DNA of 64,000 nt from Chryseobacterium indologenes (GTDB taxonomy: Bacteria > Bacteroidota > Bacteroidia > Flavobacteriales > Weeksellaceae): NCBI RefSeq assembly GCF_002025665.1, contig NZ_CP018786.1, positions 3,348,001 to 3,412,000 on the forward strand, read 5' to 3'. Below the pieces are notes generated by a model. It ran no database searches. It was not told the DNA's origin and saw only the letters and a list, made by a program, of their open reading frames with translations. The position numbers were made by a program, and so were the translations under genes. Shown one piece after another: positions 1 through 9,000 of this stretch; positions within the stretch are counted from its first letter, which is position 1, and each line of letters opens with the position of its first letter.

Positions 1-1328
1 ATTTTCAAAGATTTGGGTTTAAAATTTTCCGGAAGGGAAAAAGTAAGTTTTGAAGGAGCTTTATATTCTGATTGTTCATCCAGATGGAAAACATTTACCG
101 TCTTATGATCTTTGCTTTGCGTATAATAAAAATTTCCGTCGTGATAAGGCGCAATGCTTCTTGTTGCAAAAACCGCAGACTGATTTTTCTCCATCCAATT
201 GGAAATCTGCTGTAACCTTTCATAAACTATCGGATCATAATCTCCGTTAGGTCCGGGCGCAATATTCATAAGGTAATTTCCTCCTCTTGAAATGATTTTC
301 ACAAGAGTTTCAATGATCTTTTGAGAGGTTTTATAGTTGTCATTAGGAACATAGGAAAAGGAATCTCCCATTGTGATGCAGCTTTCCCAGGGAATGGAAA
401 GAGCATGTTCCGGAACTGCCTGCTCAGGAGTTACATAGTTTTCCCATTTTCCGGAAACAGTACGATCGACAATAATAATCCCTGGCTGATTTTTTCTGGC
501 CATTGTTCCTATTTTATCCATATCGATATCCTGCTCTACTTTGATGGTGCGCTGCCATTCTACTTTGGGGTCTATAGTGTGAAAAGGACGTACCCAGCCG
601 CCATCCAGCCAAAGAATATCAACTTTCCCATAATTGGAAGTAATTTCGTTCAGCTGATTGAAAGTGAATTTTTTAAAATTCTCCCATCTTTCAGGATATT
701 TCTTTGGATCATAATTGACATTTCTGTCTTTGGGTGGAAAATAAGACCACCAGTAATCATCGGAATGCCAATCAGGTTTTGAATAATAAGCACCAATTTT
801 AAATCCTTCTTTTCTGAATGTATTGAAAATCTCTTTCGTCACATCGGATTTTGGATTTTTTGAAAAAGGAGTTTTAGGAGAAGTGATTTTATAATCCGAC
901 TGGCGGGTATCAAACATAGCAAAACCATCATGATGCTTGGTTGTAAAAACTACATATTTCATTCCAGCCTTTTTTACTGCTTCAGCCCATTTCTGAGGAT
1001 TGAACTGAGTTGGATTGAAAGTTGTCTGAAGATTTTCGTAATTCTTCACATATTGGTAGTAAGATTTTCCGTATTCTGGTTTTCGCTGTGTCCATGATTC
1101 ATCTTCCGGGCATAAGCTCCAGCTCTCAACAATCCCCCACTGGCTGTAGGTTCCCCAATGCATAAACAGTCCGAATTTCATATCCTGCCACTGCTCCAGA
1201 TTCTGGACAACCAAAGGGTCTGTAGGCTTCTGATAACCTTCTGATACATTATGAGCTTGTGAAAAAGCAATTGAACTTATAAAAAGGAATGAAAGAAAAA
1301 AGGGTTTTATTTTGGATATAACCAGCAT
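1..1328 (-). CDS. Alpha-L-fucosidase, GH29 (3' end outside window)
   Basis: Reading the minus strand from an ATG at 1326-1328 gives an uninterrupted frame that runs off the left edge (about 442 codons). The N-terminus is a signal peptide ending in SIAFSQA, so the enzyme is exported. The order of motifs is that of GH29 retaining fucosidases: KFGLFMHWGTYS near residue 60, TTKHHDGFAMFD near residue 145, and ILWLDGGW with Asp242 as the expected catalytic nucleophile. It would hydrolyse terminal alpha-L-fucose from glycans in the periplasm or at the surface. The C-terminal residues are missing only because the window stops. The next gene upstream (1379-2278) is also on the minus strand, 50 bp away. 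Family assignment is confident; the linkage cleaved cannot be read. Confidence 0.9.
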   Translation of the reverse strand, partial: MLVISKIKPFFLSFLFISSIAFSQAHNVSEGYQKPTDPLVVQNLEQWQDMKFGLFMHWGTYSQWGIVESWSLCPEDESWTQRKPEYGKSYYQYVKNYENLQTTFNPTQFNPQKWAEAVKKAGMKYVVFTTKHHDGFAMFDTRQSDYKITSPKTPFSKNPKSDVTKEIFNTFRKEGFKIGAYYSKPDWHSDDYWWSYFPPKDRNVNYDPKKYPERWENFKKFTFNQLNEITSNYGKVDILWLDGGWVRPFHTIDPKVEWQRTIKVEQDIDMDKIGTMARKNQPGIIIVDRTVSGKWENYVTPEQAVPEHALSIPWESCITMGDSFSYVPNDNYKTSQKIIETLVKIISRGGNYLMNIAPGPNGDYDPIVYERLQQISNWMEKNQSAVFATRSIAPYHDGNFYYTQSKDHKTVNVFHLDEQSEYKAPSKLTFSLPENFKPKSLK

Positions 1329-1378
1329 ATGGAATAGTTTTCCGCTAATTTAATTATCCTTTAGGAAACCCGCAAACA

Positions 1379-2278
1379 TTAGGATTCCAAGAGATTAAGA
1401 ATCGCTTCATCAAATGTAGAATATGAAAACTTAAATCCACTTTTTATAAGTTTTTCCGGATAGACGTTTCTGCTTTTTAATAATAATTCCGTTTCCGTAT
1501 TCAGGAATATGGAGGCTATTTCCAGCTGCCAGACGGGAGCATTGAGTCCAAAAGCAACTTTTGTTTTATGTCTTAGTTTTCTCATCATGCTTTGATTGGA
1601 AAGAGGAGTCGGAGCAGTTATATTCACTGTTCCTGAAAGATTCTCATCCTGAATAATCCAATCCACTGCTCTACAGAAATCTTCGATATGAACCCAGCTT
1701 ACCATCTGATTTCCTCTTCCCTGCTTTCCACCTAAGCCCAGTTTTGTAATCATTTTCAGCTTCGGAAAAGCGCCGCCATTATTTCCAAGAACAATGGAAG
1801 TTCGAAGGGCAACTTTTCGTATTTCTTCATTTTTACCTGCAAAAAATTCTTCTTCCCAGCTTTTGCAGATATTCATAGAAAAGTCGTCTCCCACAATTCC
1901 GTTTTCTTCTGTGTTTAAGTTCTTTTCAGAGTGAACATAAATGGTTGCAGAACTGGCATTCAGCCATACTTTTGGTTTATGAGAACATTGATCTACTGCT
2001 TTCTGTAATATTCTTGTACTGTTGATTCTTGAGGAATAGATTTCCTGTTTATTTTTCTCATGATAGCGGCAATCTACAGACTTCCCTGTCAGGTTGATGA
2101 GAACATCTGCTTTTTCAAGGTTATTTTTCCATTCACTTATTGTTTGGGCATTCCAATAGATTTCATTTTTACGTTGAGGATTGCGGGTAAGAATGTAGAC
2201 CTGATTTCCTTTTGTTGTAAAGTATTTTTCCAGGTTTTCACCGAGAAATCCGGAGCCTCCGGCTATGATTATTTTCAT
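1379..2278 (-). CDS. TIGR01777-family NAD-dependent epimerase/dehydratase-like protein
   Basis: 299 residues. It begins with a Rossmann nucleotide-binding loop (IIAGGSGFLGENL) and continues as an atypical extended SDR. The inserted WNAQTISEW segment, INLTGKSVDCRY, LRTSIVLGNNGGAFP and the C-terminal GLNAPVWQLEIAS/LKSRNVYPEKL region match the YfcH/SDR39U1 (TIGR01777, DUF1731) family. The substrate is unknown for the family. It is last in a minus-strand series with DUF2071 and SRPBCC proteins; TIGR01777 proteins often neighbour or fuse with SRPBCC domains in other bacteria. The 116-bp gap from the DUF2071 gene leaves co-transcription open. Confidence 0.85.
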   Translation of the reverse strand: MKIIIAGGSGFLGENLEKYFTTKGNQVYILTRNPQRKNEIYWNAQTISEWKNNLEKADVLINLTGKSVDCRYHEKNKQEIYSSRINSTRILQKAVDQCSHKPKVWLNASSATIYVHSEKNLNTEENGIVGDDFSMNICKSWEEEFFAGKNEEIRKVALRTSIVLGNNGGAFPKLKMITKLGLGGKQGRGNQMVSWVHIEDFCRAVDWIIQDENLSGTVNITAPTPLSNQSMMRKLRHKTKVAFGLNAPVWQLEIASIFLNTETELLLKSRNVYPEKLIKSGFKFSYSTFDEAILNLLES

Positions 2279-2394
2279 GGTTTGAGATTTAATGTTTTGG
2301 GTTCAAAGTTCAAAGTTTATGGTTTGCCCACAGATTTCACTAATTTGCACAGATGATCCTGGAGAGAGAAAGATGTTCTTTAATCTTATTCTTT

Positions 2395-3099
2395 TTAATG
2401 AATGTATTTTTTGGTTTTGACCTGAATTTCTGAGCCTTCGGCAAGCATTACGGAAACAGGTTTCTGATGGTTCAGGTCTTCGAAATTATTTCCATAAATC
2501 TTTTGAAAATCTACTTCTAATTGATATTCTTTTACAGTATAGCATTCCCATTTTGGATGGCAGACTTCGTATTCTGAGGTTGTATTTTCCTTTTTTGTAA
2601 AGCCAAAATAATGTTCTGTAATAAATTCAAATTCTGAGTTTTCCTCCATTGGTTTCGCTGTATTTTCAGCCATAATCTGAATAGAATGCCAGCTTTTATC
2701 TTTCCATGAATATCGGATCAGCAGTTCATCTTCTCTTTTTTCAATCTGATTTTTCATAGGCATGGTATGATAATTTTCTTTGTAAATAGAATTAGCGACC
2801 AGGCTTAGTGCAGGCTTTGGAACAATTTCTTTAATAAACACGACTCCTCTTTTCCAGATTCCATTTTCTTTTTTCTTTACGTAAAACCTTAGATTCACTT
2901 CTTCAAAGTTTCGGTGAAAAGGAATAGGAACTCCCAGTAGTCTGGTATTTAAAAACATAAATCCAACCAGGCTTACATAACATTTGCCTTTATAAAAATC
3001 AAGCTCTGTTCCTTTTGGAAGATAGGGCTGCAAAATTTCAGGATTAATCTCGTAATTGATGATGGCCAGTTTTCGCCATTCTGCTTTTAAAAAGTTCAT
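2395..3099 (-). CDS. DUF2071 (YqjF-like) family protein
   Basis: 234 residues starting at MNFLKAEWRKL. I prefer this ATG (3097-3099) to an upstream in-frame one at 3156 because the 19 extra residues are atypical and would overlap the preceding gene. The sequence follows the DUF2071 pattern: EWRKLAIINYEI, LQPYLPKGTELD, a YVSLVGF strand, NLRFYV and a long beta-rich C-terminal half. The family is acetoacetate-decarboxylase-like in fold, with no established reaction. It starts 16 bp after the SRPBCC gene ends, so the two are probably cotranscribed behind the palindrome at 3701-3719. Confidence 0.8.
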   Translation of the reverse strand: MNFLKAEWRKLAIINYEINPEILQPYLPKGTELDFYKGKCYVSLVGFMFLNTRLLGVPIPFHRNFEEVNLRFYVKKKENGIWKRGVVFIKEIVPKPALSLVANSIYKENYHTMPMKNQIEKREDELLIRYSWKDKSWHSIQIMAENTAKPMEENSEFEFITEHYFGFTKKENTTSEYEVCHPKWECYTVKEYQLEVDFQKIYGNNFEDLNHQKPVSVMLAEGSEIQVKTKKYIH

Positions 3100-3115
3100 A
3101 ACTATGTTTTTTAGG

Positions 3116-3592
3116 TTAAAAAATCGCAATTCCGTCACGGACAGAAGATTCTGCAATGGTTTTGATCATTTCATTTCTTTGAATCAGAAAGTTTTTGAGA
3201 TACGTTCTTAGAAAAACAGCATTAAATAGCTTTCCAATGATGCCCAGCGGAGATTCAAATTCGAAAATATCTGTCATCAAAGTATTTCCGTTTACAGATT
3301 TAAAAATATGATGGTGGCGCATGAACTTGAAAGCTCCTTTCTGCATGACATCAATAAACTGAAACGGTTTTTCCATGCTGACAATTTTTGTAGTGAGGTT
3401 TTGATATACTCCCAGATGTTTTGCCCGCCAGGTTACGGTTTCATTTTCTTCAATCAGTCCTGAAGTACGTCCTGCAATGGCTTTTTCATGAGATTTTGAG
3501 GTGGACTGCTGATGCAGATCAATATTTCTTGCCAGATCAAAAACATAGTGAATATCTGCTTTGATGACTGTATTTAAATAGATGGTTGACAT
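3116..3592 (-). CDS. SRPBCC (START/Bet v1-like) domain protein
   Basis: 158 residues starting at MSTIYLNTVI (ATG at 3590-3592). A longer in-frame reading to 3694 adds 34 low-complexity residues and is unlikely. It is one SRPBCC domain: an opening strand (TIYLNTVIKADIHYVFDLARNID), a central beta-sheet (VTWRAKHLGVYQNLTTKIV, FQFIDVMQKGAF), and a C-terminal helix. Such domains bind small hydrophobic ligands; no ligand can be read here. It has its own 146-bp upstream gap, which holds one of three copies of the cluster palindrome, and leads directly into the DUF2071 gene. Confidence 0.75.
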   Translation of the reverse strand: MSTIYLNTVIKADIHYVFDLARNIDLHQQSTSKSHEKAIAGRTSGLIEENETVTWRAKHLGVYQNLTTKIVSMEKPFQFIDVMQKGAFKFMRHHHIFKSVNGNTLMTDIFEFESPLGIIGKLFNAVFLRTYLKNFLIQRNEMIKTIAESSVRDGIAIF

Positions 3593-3700
3593 TTTTTTAA
3601 GGTTTAAAATTTTATAGTTTAAAGTGATCCTTTTCGTCTGAAATAAATAATCAGGAATAAGTGAATGATTAAATTTCTCATAATTATTATTCATTTAAAA

Positions 3701-3719
3701 TTTTCAGTAATTTTTGAAA
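3701..3719. promoter_or_regulatory. Putative GbsR/MarR operator, copy A
   Basis: TTTTCAGTAATTTTTGAAA contains the inverted half-sites TTTCA and TGAAA with an 8-bp spacer. It lies in the gap upstream of the SRPBCC gene, about 110 bp from its ATG. The same sequence recurs at 5356-5377 and 5969-5992 and nowhere else noticed. The operator role is inferred from repetition, symmetry and the adjacent regulator gene. Confidence 0.6.
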
Positions 3720-3738
3720 TATGGGTTCAAATAAAAAA

Positions 3739-4401
3739 CTAGTTTCTTTTCACATGAAGAATTTCAACCAAATCCAGATATCTTTTGTGCGATATAATGG
3801 AGAGTCCGTTTTTGATAAACTGATCTTTAAGATCTTCCAGGCTTTCATTTTTATTGATATAATGGAACAATTTTCCAAATTCATTCCCAAAAACCTTTGT
3901 CACAAGAACCTCTATATACCATTTCACACAATTGAATCTCCACTTTGTTTTAGGTTTCACAAATTCTACAATGATAATTTCACCTTTCTCATCAATGATA
4001 TTTGAAAGTTTATCTGCAAAAATCGGCTTCTGGTCTTCTTCTATCGTCTTTGTCCCGTAAGAGCAAAGGATAATATCCATAGAATGATCGGGAATCTGGC
4101 TTTCGAAAAAATCGTTCCGGATCTGTTGTATTGACAATTTGTTTTTGAATGTTGCAGCCAGTTTCATATGCATTGCTGATGAGAAATCCAGTGCTACAAT
4201 TTCTGTATTATCATTGTGTGCCTGTATAAATTCTAAATTTTCTCCCTGCCCGCTCATCAAGTCCAAAACTCTTTTATCCCCGTAGCTTTTCACCTTTTGA
4301 ACAGCCATTTTCCTAAACAGTCTGGTAAACCCTAAAGATGCAATTTCATTAACATAATACCTGGGTTGCAGGTTGTCAAAATATTTTTGCAGATCATTCA
4401 T
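3739..4401 (-). CDS. Class I SAM-dependent methyltransferase (UbiE-like)
   Basis: 220 residues. Motif I of the SAM-binding Rossmann fold is RVLDLMSGQGENLEF (residues about 44-58), followed by the acidic EIVALDFSSAM after strand 2 and DIILCSYGTK before helix D, as in the UbiE/Ubie_methyltran group. The acceptor is unknown. The start overlaps the end of the membrane-SRPBCC gene by 8 bp (4394-4401), so translation is probably coupled. Its position between two SRPBCC genes suggests that the cluster handles a hydrophobic small molecule, but this is inference. Confidence 0.8.
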   Translation of the reverse strand: MNDLQKYFDNLQPRYYVNEIASLGFTRLFRKMAVQKVKSYGDKRVLDLMSGQGENLEFIQAHNDNTEIVALDFSSAMHMKLAATFKNKLSIQQIRNDFFESQIPDHSMDIILCSYGTKTIEEDQKPIFADKLSNIIDEKGEIIIVEFVKPKTKWRFNCVKWYIEVLVTKVFGNEFGKLFHYINKNESLEDLKDQFIKNGLSIISHKRYLDLVEILHVKRN

Positions 4402-5338
4402 TTTCAGATTGTGTTTTTATAGATTGTAATACATGGTTTTGCATTTTATCAATGATATAGCCGGACCAATTTTTCCAATACCAGGTGGGGGCAATTTTGT
4501 AACTGTATTTTGTTTTTGCAATGATCTTTGTTCTATTTTCTGATAGCTTATCTAAAGTAATTTCGCCATATTTCACAATAAAATAATCGTGCAAATGCTT
4601 AGCATCAATATTTTGATAAGGTGTTATTTCTTTCATTGGAACAGTCTGATTTTCCAAAAAGAATTTCACTTTTTTATTTTCAATAAATTCATTGATATTA
4701 AGTTGTAATTCATCATTATTGGTCTGACAGCTATAGCCCAATTTTCCGTTGTCATTAACAAGTTTTATATTCTTTGGATAACTGACTCCTTTTTCAAACA
4801 GTATAAAATCAGGAGTATCGAAATTGATTTGTGTATTTAAAAGTTTCCAAACTTTTTCATTGGAAGAATTCACAATCATTTCTGTTGTAATAGTTTCCTC
4901 AATAGGTTTTGTATAGGTATCGAAAATATAAGATGCAGGATTGATAAAAAGAATAAATACTATAACACTTCCGGTATGCCGTTTTTCGTCAAATACTCCT
5001 ATGATAAAACCAATATTGAAGCCCACGAACATCGCAAAGCCAATAAATGGAATAGCCATAATAATGCAAATAGCTCCTTCTACACCAGCTCCTATTAAAA
5101 TCAGAGAGAAAATGACTAATCCTAAAACTATTTTTAAGATAGTCTTCAGAACATTCATTAATCCAATTTTTTTAAAATACTTTACATATCCGATGATAAA
5201 TCCAATAGAAACCGGAATGGTGAGGAACATTGTCACTCCATATTCACCTTTGGCAACAAGAAAAAACCATACGGCAACAATTAAAACAACAGTCAGAAAG
5301 AGACTTAAATAGAGATAACGTTTTAAAAAATTCTTCAT
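4394..5338 (-). CDS. Polytopic membrane protein with C-terminal SRPBCC-like domain
   Basis: 314 residues. The first ~145 contain four or five hydrophobic segments (about 8-28, 34-52, 64-85, 90-112 and 121-138). The soluble remainder has the SRPBCC opening pattern (TTEMIVNSSNEKVWKLLN), beta-strands and a C-terminal helix (YIIDKMQNHVLQSIK). It is predicted to sit in the inner membrane; the side of the lipid-binding domain is not determinable here. A palindrome copy lies only 18 bp upstream of the ATG (5356-5377). The gene overlaps the methyltransferase by 8 bp. No characterised homologue is recognised. Confidence 0.65.
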   Translation of the reverse strand: MKNFLKRYLYLSLFLTVVLIVAVWFFLVAKGEYGVTMFLTIPVSIGFIIGYVKYFKKIGLMNVLKTILKIVLGLVIFSLILIGAGVEGAICIIMAIPFIGFAMFVGFNIGFIIGVFDEKRHTGSVIVFILFINPASYIFDTYTKPIEETITTEMIVNSSNEKVWKLLNTQINFDTPDFILFEKGVSYPKNIKLVNDNGKLGYSCQTNNDELQLNINEFIENKKVKFFLENQTVPMKEITPYQNIDAKHLHDYFIVKYGEITLDKLSENRTKIIAKTKYSYKIAPTWYWKNWSGYIIDKMQNHVLQSIKTQSENE

Positions 5339-5355
5339 GATATTATAAGTTTTAT

Positions 5356-5377
5356 ATTTTCAGTAATTTTTGAAAAT
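5356..5377. promoter_or_regulatory. Putative GbsR/MarR operator, copy B
   Basis: Perfect inverted repeat ATTTTCA...TGAAAAT with an 8-bp spacer (GTAATTTT), 18-39 bp upstream of the membrane-SRPBCC start. It is identical to copy A over the 19-bp core. This close to the ATG it would overlap the promoter or the 5' leader. Confidence 0.65.
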
Positions 5378-5417
5378 TAGATTGAAATAAAAAAGGATTT
5401 TCATCCTCTTTTGTTCT

Positions 5418-5921
5418 TTATTTCAACAGATTGGTAATCTTCCCTACCAGCCAGTGGTCATCACTTTTTATCGCCAGATCCATGATGTTGTTGATTTTTC
5501 CGGTTACAGAACTGAAATCATTCATCAGCTTGATAAATTCCTGTGCTTCTTCTGAATCTTTATCCTCAATATTTTTTAATTCTTCAAGAAAGGAAATGAC
5601 TGGTTCAATCTCTCTTTTTCTTCTTTCTTTTGTAATTTGTTTGAACAGATACCAGACATCTTTTTCTGCTACGAAATATTCTTTACGGTCGCCTTTTACA
5701 AATTCTTTTTTCACGATTCCCCAGTCTATCAGAGCACGGAGATTCATATTGGCATTTCCTCTTGAAATTTCCAGCTGTTCCATGACTTCATCAGTAGAAA
5801 GAGGTTTTCCGCTCGCCAGAAGCAATGCATGCACCTGTGCCATCGTACGGTTGATTCCCCAATTGGTAGCAAAGGTTCCCCAGGTCTGAATGTATTTTTC
5901 TTTTGCTTCTGAAAGTTGCAT
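5418..5921 (-). CDS. GbsR/MarR-family transcriptional regulator
   Basis: 167 residues, the usual length for the family. The N-terminal pattern YIQTWGTFATNWGINRTMAQ and the winged-helix STDEVMEQLEISRGNANMNL then LIDWGIVKKEF with a wing at KGDRKEYFV (residues about 15-90) are characteristic of GbsR/MarR regulators. The C-terminal half is helical and probably mediates dimerisation. It is the first gene of the minus-strand cluster reaching to 1379. A palindrome overlaps the -33 element of its own promoter (5948-5977), suggesting autoregulation. The effector is unknown. Confidence 0.85.
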   Translation of the reverse strand: MQLSEAKEKYIQTWGTFATNWGINRTMAQVHALLLASGKPLSTDEVMEQLEISRGNANMNLRALIDWGIVKKEFVKGDRKEYFVAEKDVWYLFKQITKERRKREIEPVISFLEELKNIEDKDSEEAQEFIKLMNDFSSVTGKINNIMDLAIKSDDHWLVGKITNLLK

Positions 5922-5947
5922 CTTGTTTCCGTTTTTAATTTCTGTAA

Positions 5948-5977
5948 CAAATGTAATTATATTTTTTGAATTTTCAA
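5948..5977 (-). promoter_or_regulatory. Promoter of the GbsR/MarR regulator gene
   Basis: On the minus strand, TTG (5977-5975), 19 bp, then TACATTTG (5955-5948), ending 26 bp before the ATG. This matches the Bacteroidota pattern TTG-N17-23-TAnnTTTG. The -33 TTG lies inside operator copy C. Confidence 0.6.
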
Positions 5978-5992
5978 TAATTTTTGAAAATT
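5969..5992. promoter_or_regulatory. Putative GbsR/MarR operator, copy C
   Basis: The most complete copy: AATTTTCA and TGAAAATT as perfect 8-bp arms around an 8-bp spacer (ATAATTTT). It overlaps the -33 box of the regulator's own promoter. Confidence 0.65.
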
Positions 5993-6045
5993 AATTTTAA
6001 AATTAAAACAGATCTCCTTAGAATACCTGTTTTAACTTATAAAAA

Positions 6046-9000
6046 TTAAGGTTCAATACTGGTTGTAATCCCTTGGCTCCAATATTTTGCTTCCGGCATA
6101 TAATAGAGATAAACATTACTTGATTTTCCTGTGTAAGTTCCTGCAAATTCTACTTTAAGGTCAAGATTAACGGTTTTTGTTTCCTCGTCATTAAAATGTT
6201 CCCAATATAAAACCAGATAGTTATCAAAAACCTCATAGTAAGAAACCTGTTTTTTATCAACCATATCTTTCAGTAAGGCATTTTGCAGAGTCAGTCCTGC
6301 TGGTACACCAATTTTTGCTATGGTCATTGGCAGCTCTCCGTTTATTTTGTTTTTTACGGTAATGGTCATTCTCTTAGTCTCCCCTACTTTAGATATTCCG
6401 GATTTTAATTTTGTCTCCATGGTAATAGGAATATCTTTGCTTTCCGGAGCTTGCAATGTATAATATTGATATTCAAACTTATATGGAAGTCCATTTTTAT
6501 TTGGATAGTGAACATTAATAGTATTTTCTCCGGCTTTAAATGCTGATGAAGCACTTATCATAGGTGAGACTTTTGCATTATTAATCCTGATATCAGGTTT
6601 TTCAGTCCCATACAATTTTCCATTTTTAGAGAAAAAATCAGATAATGCCTGTATTGCCAGTGTTGTGGCCTGTGTAGAACCGAATCCGTAATATCCATTG
6701 AGACCAATAAGTTGATCAGCTACTTCAGCAATTTTCAACTCATTGAACTTCTCATCTTTCTGAAGCGCCATTATATATAATGAAAGTGTTTCTGCATCCG
6801 CAGACATTCCCCATGAACCTGTAAAAGTGATTTTAGATTTTATATTCTTCGTTTCATACTGCTGGTCCAGCATCTGCATCAGGTTATCATATTCCTTTTG
6901 TTTTCCTAAGTGAGCCGCAGCATTGGCAAGCAAAGCCAGCTGATAAGAATCTTTTGTAACTAAAGCTCTTTTGAGCGTTACCTGAAAGGAATCTTCAATT
7001 TTATTTTTAAACCCAAGTTTGGACAGAGCATATACAACATACATATTTCTAGACCAGGAAAATTCAGAAAAATCTTTTTTGGATTCATAAGGCTTTCTAA
7101 CTTCGAATAATCCGTTTGCATCCTTTTTCGACAGAATAAATGTGGAGAGCCCATGGATAAGCTTAGCGTCCGGATTTACATACTTCTTTAATTCGGTAAA
7201 TTCTAATAATGCAAACGCTGAAAGTGACACATCCGATTCCTCGCTGTTGAAATACCCGAATCCTCCATCTTTATTTTTATAGCTCAACATTTTCTGGAAG
7301 CCTTTTTTCATATTTTTAATGACTTCATTCTCTGTTGCTGTATTTATTTTTTTACTTGATTTCAAATAATCCAGAATAAAAATATTAGGATACACCGTTG
7401 ATGAAAGCTGTTCAAAGCATCCGTAAGGCTCTTTCTTCAATTGTGCCAGATTGTCAAACAATTGCAAAGCAGTGCTTTCAAACACATAATATGAGGAAAA
7501 TAAGCTTCCATTGATATACTCCGGAATATTGATTTTTATCTCTTCTGTTTTGTTATTGATAATGGAAAACTGATGGGGAAATCCTTTTTCTTCAACTTTA
7601 AACGGAAGAATCATTGTTTCTCTGAAATCTCCGGATCTTATGGTAAATTGAATATTGGAATTCACTATCTCATCGGTCTGTATTCTTACAAATAATCTTC
7701 CTGATTCCAATGGCTTCAGAGTGATAAGACTATCGGAACTGATGAGTTTTACATGGTTCGGAACAATTACATCCATGGTCATTTTGCGCGTTTCAGGAGA
7801 ATTATTTTTAATTACCACAGGAATTATCATCTGATCTGTTCTTGTCAGATATTGTGGAATTTTGGCATCTATTGAAATCAAACTCTGGGCAGCATACGTT
7901 GTTTCATCTCTCCCTACAAGTCCTGATGCAGCAATTCCTTCTGTCATAATTCTGAAAGTGGAATTGGTATCTGAATTATAAAACTCTACTTTTGCCTTCC
8001 CATTTTTATCCGTCTCTACTACCGGATTCCAGTAAAGTGCTTCTCTGTAATCAAAACGGTAAGAGGTATTGGTTGTTTTATATTCAGGATAAACAAATTC
8101 TCTTGCCCCAGCATATGAGATAAGTTTTCCATAAGGCAAGGCTTGTATGGCGAGATAAGATTTCGGAGTAATATCAAAACTTATTTCTGATTTTCTATTT
8201 TTGGATGAGTTGACGACCACTACTCCATTCACAGCTCTGCTTCCATAAATAGCAGTAGCAGCAGCATCTTTCAAAACGGTAATACTGCTGATATCATTTG
8301 GATTGATCGTCGTATTAAAGTTTTCGACAGGAATACCATCCACAATGAATAGAGGGTTCTTATTGGTCATGGAGGCTGTTCCTCTAATATTGATCTGTTC
8401 TCCTGCTCCCGGCTGTCCGGTGTTTGTTACCACTACTCCGGCAACTTTTCCACTCAACAGAGAAGTTACACTGGCATTCTGCATTTCCATAGAAGAAGCT
8501 ACTGTTGTAGAAGCAACCGCTAATTGATCTTTCTTTACACTGTACCCCAGCACAACTACTTCTTCAATACTTGCATTCCTTCTGATTGTATCAGTTTTTG
8601 ATCTTCGTGGGGGATTTAACTGACTGGTTTTGTTTTTATTTTCTGTTTTTACTTCTTCTTTTCTTTCAGCTTCCTTTACAATTTCTTCTACGTCTATGTT
8701 GGTCAATTTCTGTTTTACTAAAGGATTAATATCCAGATTATAAGACAGAATTCTGATTTTCAGCTGATGTTTGGGCTGAAAAGATTTTGCAATAATTTTG
8801 TATGAATAATCAGCATTTAAATCCGAAAAATAGAACTTTCCATTTTCTGCAACAGTCTGCTTGAGAATTTTTTTATTATCTGTATCCAAAAGAAAAATAT
8901 CTGCTTTCACCGGCTTTTTGTTTTCATCTTCTACCACGCCATAGATTGTGTTTTTCTTTTCAGGAAGGTATTTGTATTTATTGGTCTTCAGAATTTCCGG

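Noticed and set aside
50..782. Plus-strand open frames at the left edge
   Set aside because: They are antisense to the clear GH29 fucosidase frame and have no recognisable domains.
2290..2360. GTTCAAAGTTCAAAG and CACAGATTTCAC-type low-complexity DNA
   Set aside because: Similar to 57442-57490 and 52455-52485, but too short and degenerate to define as an element.
3593..3694. Upstream extension of the SRPBCC gene to 3694
   Set aside because: The 34 added residues are low-complexity and unlike the family; the ATG at 3592 gives the normal SRPBCC start.
4941..5312. Plus-strand frame with many hydrophobic residues
   Set aside because: Antisense shadow of the transmembrane part of the minus-strand membrane-SRPBCC gene.
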